From Glandiceps talaboti (taxonomy: Eukaryota; Hemichordata; Enteropneusta; Spengelidae), in assembly GCF_964340395.1 (NCBI RefSeq), contig NC_135557.1, positions 16,383,367 through 16,447,366 on the forward strand: 64,000 nucleotides of DNA. The letters run 5' to 3'. The notes under the pieces are model-generated. The model searched no databases. It saw only the letters and a list, made by a program, of their open reading frames with translations, and was not told the DNA's origin. Of the stretch, positions 11,336 to 21,389 are shown piece by piece. How positions within the stretch are numbered: position 1 is the first letter of the stretch; every line of letters starts with the position of its first letter. The translations under genes and the position numbers were made by a program.

Positions 11336-11739
11336 TTTTTTTAGATTCAACAATATTGCTGTGAATATTTGATTAATTCACAATGTAAATAGAGCAGCCT
11401 GGCATGTACTAGTATTCTGTATCTCACTATGAAAACTTCCAGCGTCATCATAACATATTCACGTCTCAACTCTAACCTTTTTATCCAAGCCTTTTTACAT
11501 TTCTTACTAATGGTTAAAACATACCAACAAAACAAACACGATATCAGAGCTCTCCTGCATTCTTTAATTAACATTTCACGTGTTGCCTGGAACAAGACAT
11601 AGTTTGCCTTAGATTATAGACACTGTAGTCATGTAATGACACAATATATAATTGATAGATGAGACAAAATGACATCCGACAGGAAGGCTACTTCTAAGAG
11701 TCTCACTTATAGCAATATTACAAATTGAGTAATCTCATT

Positions 11740-12250
11740 CACTGTAGTGTTTTCCTACTACATGGCAATGACAAAATAATGTTTTGTTATAATATGCAAA
11801 TTAATTTGAGTACACAATTTCAATTTTCATTTGCAATATAACTTTTATCGAATTTCATGTACATTAGTGTTTGGGCATACAATTTCATTTGCAATATAAC
11901 TTTGGAAATTCCATCTAATTTCATTTACAATAGTAAATACAATTTCATTTGCAATATAACATTGGAGATTTTATCTTAATTATATTTACACTAGTGTTTT
12001 CAAAGATAAAGTGATGGGGCAATAACAAAATAATGCTTTCTTATGCAAATTAATTTGGACACAATTTCATTTGGCAAAATAAATTTTATGTAATTTTATT
12101 TACACTAGTGTTTTCCTACATACACTTATATAGTGATGGGGCAATAACAAAATAATACTTTGTTATGTTTTATTTGGGTATGCAATTTCATTTGCAATAT
12201 ACGTGTAACTTTGGAAATTTTATCTAATTTTATATCCACTGGTATTACAT
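11740..12250. repeat. Irregular tandem repeat with AATTTCATTTGCAATATAAC
   Basis: AATTTCATTTGCAATATAAC occurs exactly twice, with close variants nearby. It alternates with TTTACACTAGTGTTTTC and GATGGGGCAATAACAAAATA. Segment order varies, as in an array rearranged by deletion. Confidence 0.85.
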
Positions 12251-12254
12251 GTAT

Positions 12255-12715
12255 CTCTACAACACACCACTTGGAGATACATCATTGGAGAATGGTTATT
12301 ATAGCACTTTTGCTAAGGTAACAGAAATATTGAAAAGTATAAAGTGGCATTCTAGCATATCTACTGTAGTCTACATCATGTAGTCTACCATGATTTTGTT
12401 CATTTGGGAACCTTTTTTTACAGTAACTGGGGGGAACTGGTAGATTTTACCTCCTTACTATCCTAAGCAAAAACACTGTACATAGTAACTACTTATTACT
12501 ATAAATCAAGTGACTGGATTGTTAGATTATTACGTCATTTCCATAACACTTGTATTTCTGCTTAGTAACACAAGTTTGTTTTAATTACAAAGTGTGTATC
12601 CATACACTGGGAGACTCATTACGTTTTGAGTACATGAATAATGAGATTTGGTCCAACCACATTGATTACCTATGCATACATGTATATACAAGTTGTTAGG
12701 TTTTCTAACGGGATA
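12255..12715. other. No gene; one dispersed fragment
   Basis: At 12415-12485 there is ACAGTAACTGG...GGTAGATTTTACCTCCTTACTATCCTAA-type sequence resembling the array at 34.0-34.2 kb. Confidence 0.45.
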
Positions 12716-12719
12716 AGTA

Positions 12720-12736
12720 GGGGGGGGGGGGGGGGG
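12720..12736. repeat. Poly(G)17
   Basis: Uninterrupted run of 17 G; a potential quadruplex or length-variable site. Confidence 0.97.
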
Positions 12737-12832
12737 TATGTAGTCTTGGGATAAGGGAGGGGCAAGGATAGCTTAGAAGTTAGAGTCAAGTTGTGTGGGG
12801 ATTTTGACTACTGTCTCCCCTATACTAGTCTA

Positions 12833-12992
12833 GATAATAATAATAATACTTTATTTTTCTATAGCGACTTCCATCAAAACAATAACAAACCGCTTCACAA
12901 TAAAATATATAACAAATGATTTAAAAATACAATGATAAAAGTAAGACCAGCTCGAATACAATGATAAAAGTAAAACTAAGACCAGCTCGAAT
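12833..12992 (-). mobile_element. CR1/L2-like LINE or SINE 3' end, minus strand
   Basis: On the minus strand it reads TGTGAAGCGGTTTG...GTCGCTATAGAAAAATAAAG followed by (TATTAT)n. This has the same layout as the 3' end of the intact LINE at 17.1 kb (GTGAAGCGCTTTGAGA...AAAGCG...(ATT)n). A 27-29 bp piece containing ACCAGCTCGAATACA is duplicated at its upstream side. It is a 5'-truncated fragment with no open frame. Confidence 0.7.
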
Positions 12993-13077
12993 ACAGATGC
13001 CAATGTGGTCTCTAACGAAACCATATGAGGGGAGGTGTATAATCGTAACAACACCGTATAGGAACTACATTAGACTA
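12993..13077. mobile_element. Short MITE-like element (TAGTCTGGATGCC family), copy 2
   Basis: It contains GATGCCAATGTGGTCTCTAA, GAGGTGTATAATCGTAACAA and CCGTATAGGAACTA...TAGACTA. It abuts the LINE 3' fragment. Confidence 0.65.
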
Positions 13078-14870
13078 CCCATATACATGAAGGTATGTTA
13101 TACAGTTTGAAAAGCTGAATAGTGTAGTACATGTAATGTTAGTCCTTCAAGGTTACAATTAGGATTAGTGTTAGTCTTTCAAGACTACACGTACAGTAGG
13201 CTACAGTTAGGATAGCACAGCCCTCTAAGCCAATTTGACGTGCCACTGACAGACAATTTCTAGTGACACACCAAAATTTGGTGTTCCCCCTACATTGTAT
13301 CTCTTACTATGTGGTGAGTGACTCACAAGAAATGCCATTTTTTTTATCATTTTGACTCACGACAACTAAATTTGGCCATTGTGGACAAGTCTGAGACTAC
13401 AACTACAAAAATGTCGGCTATACGAGAATAGGAAGTGACAAGATTATCTGTATTAATGAAACCTTTACACACTGTACACTTTCACATTCTCATCTACTTC
13501 TCATTTCAGAGATGTTAATTAACAACATGTCACAGTACATCTTCATTACCCAGCTGACACCAAACAGTTGTATCAAATCCCAGAAGTATAATAAGATGTG
13601 TCTGTCTACAACAAAATGGACACTACTGGGATATGACACAATTGATTAGTTCACCCATGCCAATTAATGAAGTATGAAACACAAGAACAATATTTATAAT
13701 CAAGAGCAGAGAGAATTTGATATACACCCAGTAAAAATACCATACATATTACATCTGATGGCATCATATATCAAACTATATAACCAACACCATATTTGTT
13801 TTAATTGCTTGTCAATACAAGTATTCCAAATATCTATGTTGTAATAACACTTTCTAGACAACATATATTTTGAATAATTTTTATTTAAAATTCAAGAAAC
13901 TGACGTCAGAATTAAGTACAAAAATGTAAGATATATTAAGTCCCATAGAAATACAAAAATGTATTATCATTATCAGTCTAGTGTACCAATTTACTGTATT
14001 GTTTTAGTGTGTCTTTTAGTGAGTCTATGTGTTCTATACTTCTGTTAACTTTGAGCTGAAGTGTATAGTATAACCAAGAAATAATTGTAAAACTCTGGAA
14101 ACATTAAAATAATTGTGTCAATCGATTTAAACTATTTTTCATAAAATCATTACAGCTACCAAGTTTATTTTTGTTTTGTTTAGTTATTCTAAAATCTTAT
14201 CCTTTTTGATAGTTGAGAATGGTTTTTTTTTTTTGTAAATTAACTTTCCAAGTCTATTTTATATACTTAGAAGTTAGACTAAAAGTAGTAAAACTTTCAC
14301 AAAGCAGTATCTATTGCAGATATTAATAGATGAACCAAAACTGACTTCCACAGACTGAAAGTGCCATAGTTATAATTGAGGCCACAGTTTCAACTAAAGT
14401 TAGTGTACAAAATTAAAATACATGATACATACTATAACTTATGAAGAAGCAATTCTGAATTAACACAGTGAAATTGATATGGTTAAAATACAGAGGACAC
14501 GTAACACACACACAAAATATTACACTAGATGTCTCGTACGAAGAGACATCGGGTTATACCAAATGACACTCCATGCACACAATTAGACTAGTTTGCTTAA
14601 GTTAAAAGTGGCTTGGACTCTAACTTATCTACATTGTCTCTGGTCTTAATTCACTAATGGCTTGTACCTAGTCAAAATATCTAGTGCTATCCTTTATCGA
14701 ATCTTAAGACCTGTCTTTCAGCAACAACCCATGTTTTAATCATGCCCCTAATGGCCGTTATATAAACTGATAGGTATGCTTGATTGTAAATGGTCTAGAG
14801 GCTATCATTTGGGAATGCATCTTATGATCTCTAATAGATGCGGTGAGAGATCTTCAGATTCAAACCCAAC
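13078..14870. other. No gene recognised
   Basis: AT-rich. Minor items are a near-palindrome CACCAAAATTTGGTG at about 13270 and a hairpin ATGTCTC-GTACGAA-GAGACAT at about 14529-14549. Confidence 0.55.
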
Positions 14871-14875
14871 ATATA

Positions 14876-15480
14876 GCCTCTAGGCTCGTTTGTAGACATT
14901 TACGTAATATTCATTTTATGTTAATTATGTTGCTCCAGTGCTCATCACAGGAATAAGGGTACATGTACATTTACCTATTGACTTCATTTGAATATCATCA
15001 TAGTCAGACATACGTTATCACTCCCTCCTGTGACCAATCTAGGCTAGTTTGTAGACATTATGTAATATTCATTTTACGTAAATTAAAATGTATACTGCTC
15101 CAGTGCTCATCACACGAATGAGGGTACATGTACATTTACCTAATGACTTCATTTGAATATCATCATAATCTGACATACGTTATCACTCCCTCCTGTGACC
15201 AATCTAGTCAGGATTCCAACATGGTATCCAATCATTTCTAACCTCGCCTGGCTTACAGATAGCCTCTAGGCTAGTTTGTAGACATTATGTAATATGCATT
15301 TTACATAAATTAAAATGAATGTTGCTCCAGTGCTCATCAGAGGAATGAGGGTACATGTACATTTACCTAATGACTTCATTTGAATATCATCATAGTCTAA
15401 CATATGTTATCACTCCCTCCTGTGACCAATCCAGTCTGGATGCCAACATGTTATCCAATCACCTCTAGCCTCGCCTGGCT
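14876..15480. repeat. Tandem repeat, 3 units (158 and 226 bp spacing)
   Basis: GTTTGTAGACATT starts units near 14889, 15047 and 15273. Each continues with TGCTCCAGTGCTCATCA, GGGTACATGTACATTTACCT, GACTTCATTTGAATATCATC and TTATCACTCCCTCCTGTGAC. Units 2 and 3 also carry CCAATCA...CTCGCCTGGCTTA. The array stops about 10 bp before the LINE. Confidence 0.93.
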
Positions 15481-15497
15481 TAGACTGTAAGATACGT
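15480..15497. mobile_element. Left terminal piece of a MITE split by the LINE
   Basis: TAGACTGTAAGATAC is the reverse complement (one mismatch) of GTATCTTACAGACTA at 17272-17286, on the far side of the LINE. An apparently intact relative is at 56150-56266. Confidence 0.55.
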
Positions 15498-17082
15498 TAG
15501 TTTCAGTTTGTTCTCTTTTGAGACAGTATCTATCGAATTTGTTGAGAAGCTCATACGGTCGTTACCTGCTAAATCCGCAAGTCAAGATCCGATACCAACA
15601 GTACTTGTAAAGCAATTGTTATATCAAATATCCCCAGCAATTACACATATCATCAATACTTCATTAATGTCAGGTGAATTTCCACAATCATGTAAATCTG
15701 CAATTGTACGCCCTTTGCTAAAAAAGCCTGGACTTGACAAAAATGTCTATAAAAACTATAGACCAGTTTCCAATTTACCTTTCATCTCAAAGTTGATTGA
15801 AAAATCAGTTTTAATTCAAATTAACTCGTATCTGTGCAGCAATAATTTGTATGCAAAAAGTCAGTCCGCCTACCGAGAGGGCCACAGCACCGAAACTGCA
15901 CTCATTCGTGTCCAAAATGATGTGCTGCGAGCCCTCGATCGGCGGGAGGACGTTATTTTGATTCTACTTGACCTATCAGCTGCTTTCGACACCATCGACC
16001 ATAACATTCTGATACACAGACTCTGCCATAGGTTTGGCATTCAAGGTACAGTATTAGACTGGATAACCTCATATTTACAGAACAGAACAATGAAAGTACG
16101 TATTGGTTCGGTGGTGTCGGAAGCACAATCACTTGATTGTGGGGTCCCCCAGGGTTCTGTCCTTGGACCAGTATTATTTAGTCTTTATACAGCGCCCCTG
16201 GAGGACATCATCAGTAAACACTGTTTAGAAAGTATGTTCTACGCTGATGACTCCCAACTGTATGTCGTGTGCCCCGGTGGTTGCGTCCCAAGTGAACAAA
16301 TTGAGGGATGTATTTACGAAATTCGTCAGTGGATGGCTAACAACATGCTTGCACTTTATAATGATGGCAAGACAGAGGTAATAAAATTCTCCTCGAAGTT
16401 TGGAAATGGGGACGGGCCACGGGAGTGCGACATACAAGTTGGGAGTGCCATAGTTCATTCTTCTTCGATTGTTCGAGACCTTGGTGTCACACTTGATGCA
16501 TCAATGACAATGACATCTCACATTGCTAGTATATGTAAGTCAGCGTCCTTTGCTCTTTGGAAAATAGGAAAAATCCGTAATCTTTTAGATCAACAGTCCA
16601 CAGAAAAATTAGTGCATGCGTTCGTTACATCTCGTCTTGACTACTGTAATTCTCTACTTTATGGCCTGCCAGATTATCAAATCCATAAGCTCCAGTCAAT
16701 TCAGAATGCTGCTGCACGCCTAGTCATGAAAACACCCCGAACAGACCATATTACACCAGTACTTCATAATTTACATTGGCTGCCCATACAAAAACGGATA
16801 AAGTTCAAAATTCTATGTTTAACATACAAGGTTTTAAGTAACATGTCCCCTGTTTATCTCAGAGAACTGCTAGAAATCCGTTCTTCTGGTCGTACCCTTC
16901 GCTCCTCTACCGAAGGTGCTCATACACTTCGCCAGCCAATTGCCAACACGGTTTTTTATGGAGACAGGGCTTTTTCGGTGTGTGCTCCGCGTCTCTGGAA
17001 TCGGCTACCAGTTTCACTCCGTCTTAGCATAAATATTGATGTTTTTAAATCAAATCTTAAGACACACCTTTTTATTGAATGA
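15484..17082 (+). CDS. Reverse transcriptase part of a CR1/L2-like LINE ORF2 (5'-truncated)
   Basis: The frame is open from a TAG at 15481 to TGA at 17080-17082 without frameshift. Numbering residues from 15508 (TTG, not a true start), YRPVSNLP is at 84-91 and palm motif A LLDLSAAFDT at 153-162 with catalytic D155. Motif B CGVPQGSVLGP is at 211-221 and FYADD at 244-248. Thumb and C-terminal signatures are SRLDYCNSLL (375-384), HITPVLHNLHWLP (414-426) and a WNRLP near 497-501. This layout is typical of Jockey-superfamily CR1/L2 elements. The apurinic endonuclease and ORF1 are missing, and the first ATG is residue 54, so this is the tail of ORF2 after a usual 5' truncation. The lack of stops and the intact YADD suggest a fairly recent copy. 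It cannot mobilise itself. The clade is inferred from the C-terminus and 3' tail; a related clade is possible. Confidence 0.95.
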   Translation, partial: TVRYVSFSLFSFETVSIEFVEKLIRSLPAKSASQDPIPTVLVKQLLYQISPAITHIINTSLMSGEFPQSCKSAIVRPLLKKPGLDKNVYKNYRPVSNLPFISKLIEKSVLIQINSYLCSNNLYAKSQSAYREGHSTETALIRVQNDVLRALDRREDVILILLDLSAAFDTIDHNILIHRLCHRFGIQGTVLDWITSYLQNRTMKVRIGSVVSEAQSLDCGVPQGSVLGPVLFSLYTAPLEDIISKHCLESMFYADDSQLYVVCPGGCVPSEQIEGCIYEIRQWMANNMLALYNDGKTEVIKFSSKFGNGDGPRECDIQVGSAIVHSSSIVRDLGVTLDASMTMTSHIASICKSASFALWKIGKIRNLLDQQSTEKLVHAFVTSRLDYCNSLLYGLPDYQIHKLQSIQNAAARLVMKTPRTDHITPVLHNLHWLPIQKRIKFKILCLTYKVLSNMSPVYLRELLEIRSSGRTLRSSTEGAHTLRQPIANTVFYGDRAFSVCAPRLWNRLPVSLRLSINIDVFKSNLKTHLFIE

Positions 17083-17205
17083 AAGTATTTTATTGATGGT
17101 TTTTTAATTCTTTTTACAAAGTTGTGTGAAGCGCTTTGAGATGTTTTGTTTTACATGTAAAGCGTTTTTTAAAGAAATAAATATTATTATTATTATTATG
17201 TTGTG
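17083..17205 (+). mobile_element. LINE 3' UTR and (ATT)n tail
   Basis: GTGTGAAGCGCTTTGAGATG pairs imperfectly with the later AAAGCG, forming the stem typical of L2/CR1 3' ends. The sequence AAATAAAT(ATT)n ends near 17200. CR1/L2 elements usually end in short microsatellites and not poly(A), which fits. Confidence 0.85.
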
Positions 17206-17288
17206 TTGTTAAGCCCTATCAGGCTTCTTAAACACGAGTGGTGCTAGCTGATAGCATGGCATGAATATCTGTATCTTACAGACTACAG
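17206..17288. mobile_element. Right part of the MITE interrupted by the LINE
   Basis: GTTGTTAAGCCCTATCAGGC, TGATAGCATGGC-ATGAAT and TGTATCTTACAGACTA match 56184-56266 in order and spacing. Confidence 0.7.
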
Positions 17289-17289
17289 A

Positions 17290-17835
17290 GATCTTGAAAT
17301 TTGAAGAGTACTAGACTGTGACCAATCAATTTGTAAACACATTACAATTAGTTTGAGAACGTAATTTTCACACTTCAATAAATTAATGGTTTCTTGTTAT
17401 ACTAACCAAGCAATTAGTGACACAGCAAAATAAAATCACAGATCACGCTGTAGACAGACAACTTATAGACTAGTGTTCCATGAATTTATTCAAATTATTA
17501 ATATCAGAACTTTTTTAAATATCATTTTAGATCAGAAATTGCTGGCTACTAATATATGTAAGTAAATATAATTAGCAGTAAATCTTTGCTCCAGTAATGA
17601 GATAGTAATGAATAAATGTATACAAAGTGAACTAAACTGTCGTGTTCCAGAAATTTATAAGTCTCAAAAAAAAACTTTAAGTCCTTTTTAATATATCATA
17701 AAATATTAACGTCTGGTAGAGCTCTACTAATTTAACAAGATATAATTCACCAAGTTTTAATGGCTATCAATCAAATGAAACAGGAGTACTACTTCTACTC
17801 AAGGTCATACACTTACAAACTACATGGATGCACGC
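17290..17835. other. No gene recognised
   Basis: AT-rich with several short A-runs; nothing noted. Confidence 0.6.
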
Positions 17836-17839
17836 CTCA

Positions 17840-18110
17840 GGGACAAATTTCTCTGAAAATTGAAGTTTGTCAATTCTCTCCAAAACTGGTCGTACATGTA
17901 TGAAAGCTTGTTCTTGGTCTTTTAGTAATAATAAAAGTAAAAGTAATTTGTGGGTTTACCATCTTGTTTTCAAGGAAATTGTCAATCTTTTCTTTTCCCC
18001 AAAGTTTAACAAAGTATTTGGCGGCCATATTGGATTCTAAAATGGCAGAAAATTTGATATCATTTTGCACTCTATATTTCAAAATTTCTTATGACGAACC
18101 TAGTTTTTTG
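17840..18110. repeat. Dispersed repeat, copy 2 (single GGCGGCCATATTGG unit)
   Basis: Partner of 5915-6250. It shares AAATTTCTCTGAAAATT-like, ATGAAAGCTTGTTC, AATTGTCAATCTTTTC and GGCCATATTGGATTCTAAAA, and has no 18-bp amplification. Confidence 0.8.
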
Positions 18111-18114
18111 GGGT

Positions 18115-18855
18115 TTTTTGATGGCTAACTGCTAAAAGTTACATCATCAACTTAGATTGGAGTCAGCCTAAATGCTTTCTCACTCACAAGTTAACCTAAC
18201 TCAAAACCCAATTCAGACTTAAACCATCCTTTTGCACCTGGCTAACCTAGCCCAACTCAGGGTTGACTTACGCCTGCTTTCCCAACTTCCATTTTTTTGT
18301 GAACAGAGGAATAACCACTAGTAGTAGTACAATATGTATGCACACACATCAGTGCAAGTAAATCTCTGTTGGAAATAATAAACGTTATCTCATTTATCTC
18401 CAACTGACTTTCAGAATCACAAACAGTAAGTAGGCTGTAAAATTTATAGTCATTTTTCAATAATTTTACTGATATCATATTGGCTAATTTACATATGAAA
18501 GAGATATCACTGACAAGACCATCTCCTTTATCTTCACCGCCATGACAATCATCGCCATGACAATCAGGAAGAACATAAAAATATGTGAGTTGTCAAGTGT
18601 CAAAATTCAAAGTATTCCAGTTTTTGTACAATGGTAAACCAGGTAGACAGAGTACAAAATCTGGTCATATTTTATTTACAGTATAGAAACGACTTCAATT
18701 AAAAAGACCCCTACCAAGAAAATATATCCACCTGAAAATCATTTCATTAATTTTACCTTTTATGTTTGTACTTTTTATTAAAAGTCATAGTGAACATCAT
18801 ATTTATAGTTAAAAGGATATATCCTAATAATACTTTTAATTTGTAAATATGTTTT
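18115..18855. other. No gene recognised
   Basis: A minus-strand frame stays open for about 110 codons (18257 to about 18590) and includes a CATGGCGATGATTGTCATGG duplication. It has no start, no known domain and a length that is expected by chance. Confidence 0.5.
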
Positions 18856-18869
18856 ATTGAAAATCATTA

Positions 18870-19410
18870 CACATACAACTGCTGACATCAGACTGTGAAC
18901 CTGATACAAACAGGGAAAGTAAACAACTGAACTGGATTTAACAACATTTGGCACATCATGGTGGAAGTACAGAGACTTGTACAATAACTCACATTTCGTT
19001 ATTTGATAAGAACAGTTTTATGGCCATTTTTAATATTTCAGGTTCACAAACAGATTTCCAGTTCCCCTGGCATTTTATGTACATGTAAATGTACAGAGGC
19101 CATAAAACTGTTCTTATCAAACCATGGTATGTAAAACAGGTCTCAGCTGTTCCAACATACTGGGCCAAGTGTTTTTAATCTAATTCAGTTGTTTACTTTC
19201 AATGTTTGCACCAAGTTCCATTCGTTCACGGTCTGATGTCGGCAGTTGTATATCGTAAATACCAGTACTATTAAATGTATATTTCGATCATGCTGAGCCA
19301 AGCGTTATTAATCTAATTCAGTTCTTTACTTTCAATGTTTGTAATAGGTTCCATTCGTTCACAGTCTGACGTCTACAGTTGTATATCGTAAACACCAGTA
19401 CAACTACAGG
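18870..19410. mobile_element. Foldback element with about 150-bp arms plus an extra half copy
   Basis: The left arm (about 18878-19027) runs ACAACTGCTGACATCAGACT ... GATAAGAACAGTTTTATGGCC. The right arm (about 19100-19250) is its diverged complement: GGCCATAAAACTGTTCTTAT ... GGTCTGATGTCGGCAGTTGT. The outer part of the right arm is then repeated at about 19290-19385. A copy with only the right arm is at 32030-32255. No open frame. Confidence 0.85.
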
Positions 19411-19414
19411 TATA

Positions 19415-19910
19415 TTTCAATCATACTTTTCATTTGATTATATTAACCATTAAATGTTTCTTTCTGTTATTAAAACTCAGTCGAATGCCTTGAGGAAATA
19501 TTTCTAATAAATCAATCAATCAAGTTTGTAAGCTTTCTATTCTGTAAACTTTTGACTGCGTATACTTTAAAAATATGATAAATGCTGATACATGTCTGCA
19601 TAGTTCAGCAAATCTCGTTTGCAATCATACGTCAAAAACTTCAGACATACTCAAAAATATCGTTTTAATACAGGCAAATATAACTTTCATTTTCATACAT
19701 TATAACTTCCAAATTATGATGTATCTGTTTCTTAAGTAAGATGACAGATCAGCGGGATTATTCATTGCAAATCTTTATCAATCACTGCTGTAGTACGACC
19801 TCAATATATCTCCATACAAAACCCTTTTTCATGCGTCATTTCGGAAAAAATCGATTTATATATTCAAATGTCATTCTTATATGATGCCTGCTGTTTTCCC
19901 AAAAATGTAC
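19415..19910. other. No gene recognised
   Basis: AT-rich; nothing noted. Confidence 0.6.
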
Positions 19911-19916
19911 TGATGT

Positions 19917-19986
19917 AGTCTGGACGCCAATGTGGTCTGTGAGTGGAGGTGTAAATGATAACGATACCATATAGGAACTAGACATA
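19917..19986. mobile_element. Short MITE-like element (TAGTCTGGATGCC family), copy 3
   Basis: TAGTCTGGACGCCAATGTGG ... GGAGGTGTAAATGATAACGA ... CATATAGGAACTAGAC. Confidence 0.7.
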
Positions 19987-20216
19987 CAATGTACATGTAA
20001 CTTTGGTAACAGAGAATGAAGGGGAGGTTAGGGGGCTTTATTTTGGGGATTATGGCACCAATCGGGGGAAACAGTGTGTAAAAGAGCCAAAGAAAGACAT
20101 GTAAAATGTTACTACATAGTACATCAAATTGAAAGATCTAACAGGTGTGATGTCATTTTGAAATAAATCATCCAGAATATTTGTAGAACATCATCGGTGT
20201 GATTTTATCTACTGTC

Positions 20217-20275
20217 TATCCTCCTCCTCCCCCCCCCCTCCCCCCATCCCCTGCCCTCCCTCTCTCCACCAACAA
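20217..20275. repeat. CT/C-rich low-complexity tract
   Basis: (CCT)n merging into C-runs. The Pro-rich reading is an artefact. Confidence 0.8.
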
Positions 20276-20279
20276 GCAA

Positions 20280-21305
20280 CGAATAACAAATAAGCAATTG
20301 ACCCAAAATATTCATCAGCTTGGTAGATTTTTATCACTGAGCTTTGAGCTAACTACATCTATGGAATTCGACATTCTGATGACGATCGTCGACCAAGACA
20401 GATGAAAAGCTCAATTTAAGGGGAAAAAAATTTCAATTTATCTTTCATACACAGACACCATTTCAGTGCTTAAACACTGTTCTCTCAATGGAACCTGTTG
20501 CAAGATTACATACACAGAAAAACAAACAAAAGGGACAAACTAGGACAAAAGTTAGAGGCAGTCTACTTTAATAAAAGATGCTAAAAAATTTTTGAACTGT
20601 TTGTGCATTATAACCTTTGTAAAACAAACAAACAATTATTACAACTTCAAGACTCCGCCCGATAAACAAATATTTTTGTCTTTCAAGTTTCACATAGCAA
20701 ACTAATAATCGATATGTTCATTAGATGAGACACTAAGAACCAATGGTACATTCAAATATCGAAAAAGACACAGCCGTCTTTCAATTTTAGTTTCAAAACT
20801 ATGCTACAGGCAATATAAATCTCAAAATATTACACAAGTGATTTATATGGAAGACATATAATAACTGCATGACAGATTTCATGTATGTATCTGTGTTCCT
20901 TGATAGGTTACTAACCCTTGTCATAAGGAAGGGAAAATCTCGTAAGAATACACAATTTTCTTGTAATACTTTTTTTAATGAGAACCCAGGTCATCTATCA
21001 AGGGAACTCCGTAGATATGTCCTAATATTTTATCTGTTAATGTATTTCTGAGAAAATTGATGCTTGAATCATACAAAGTTGCATTGTAAATTGATATACT
21101 GTTATATATAAATTAATCTATTTTTCTGAGAAATCAGACGGAACACTTAAACGTTTGGCAAGTGTTGCCCAATTGTCAAGAAAAAGGTGCTAGACATCAA
21201 AAACTGAAATATTCCATGTTAGCGAAAAAACTATGGGTGCACAGATTGACTGAGAAATTGTTTGATTTGTACAGTTTAATAAAAAGAACTATATATACAC
21301 ATGTA
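20280..21305. other. No gene recognised
   Basis: AT-rich; the short open frames at 20869-21051 and 21162-21401 lack domain or splice support, and the second overlaps the opposite-strand exon candidate. Confidence 0.55.
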
Positions 21306-21312
21306 TACTTAC

Positions 21313-21383
21313 CATCGATACACCAAGTACACAAAGACCACGGCGAAAACCCACATCGTGACGATATTTTTGTACCTATCCCA
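21313..21383 (-). CDS. Candidate exon encoding a membrane anchor
   Basis: Read on the minus strand, TTCCAG|TGGGATAGG is an acceptor and TATCGATG|GTAAGTATAC an excellent donor. The 71-nt exon is open and reads WDRYKNIVT followed by MWVFAVVFVYLVYR, a strongly hydrophobic helix. Alternatively the ATG (21356, A at -3) is a start codon in a first exon, giving a signal-anchor N-terminus. The donor leaves phase 2. I found no partner exon in a matching phase, and I do not recognise the family. Splice-site quality and the coherent hydrophobic segment are the only support. Confidence 0.4.
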
Positions 21384-21389
21384 CTGGAA

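Noticed and set aside
18257-18590. 110-codon minus-strand open segment
   Set aside because: No start, no domain; the length is compatible with chance in AT-rich DNA, and part is a small internal duplication.
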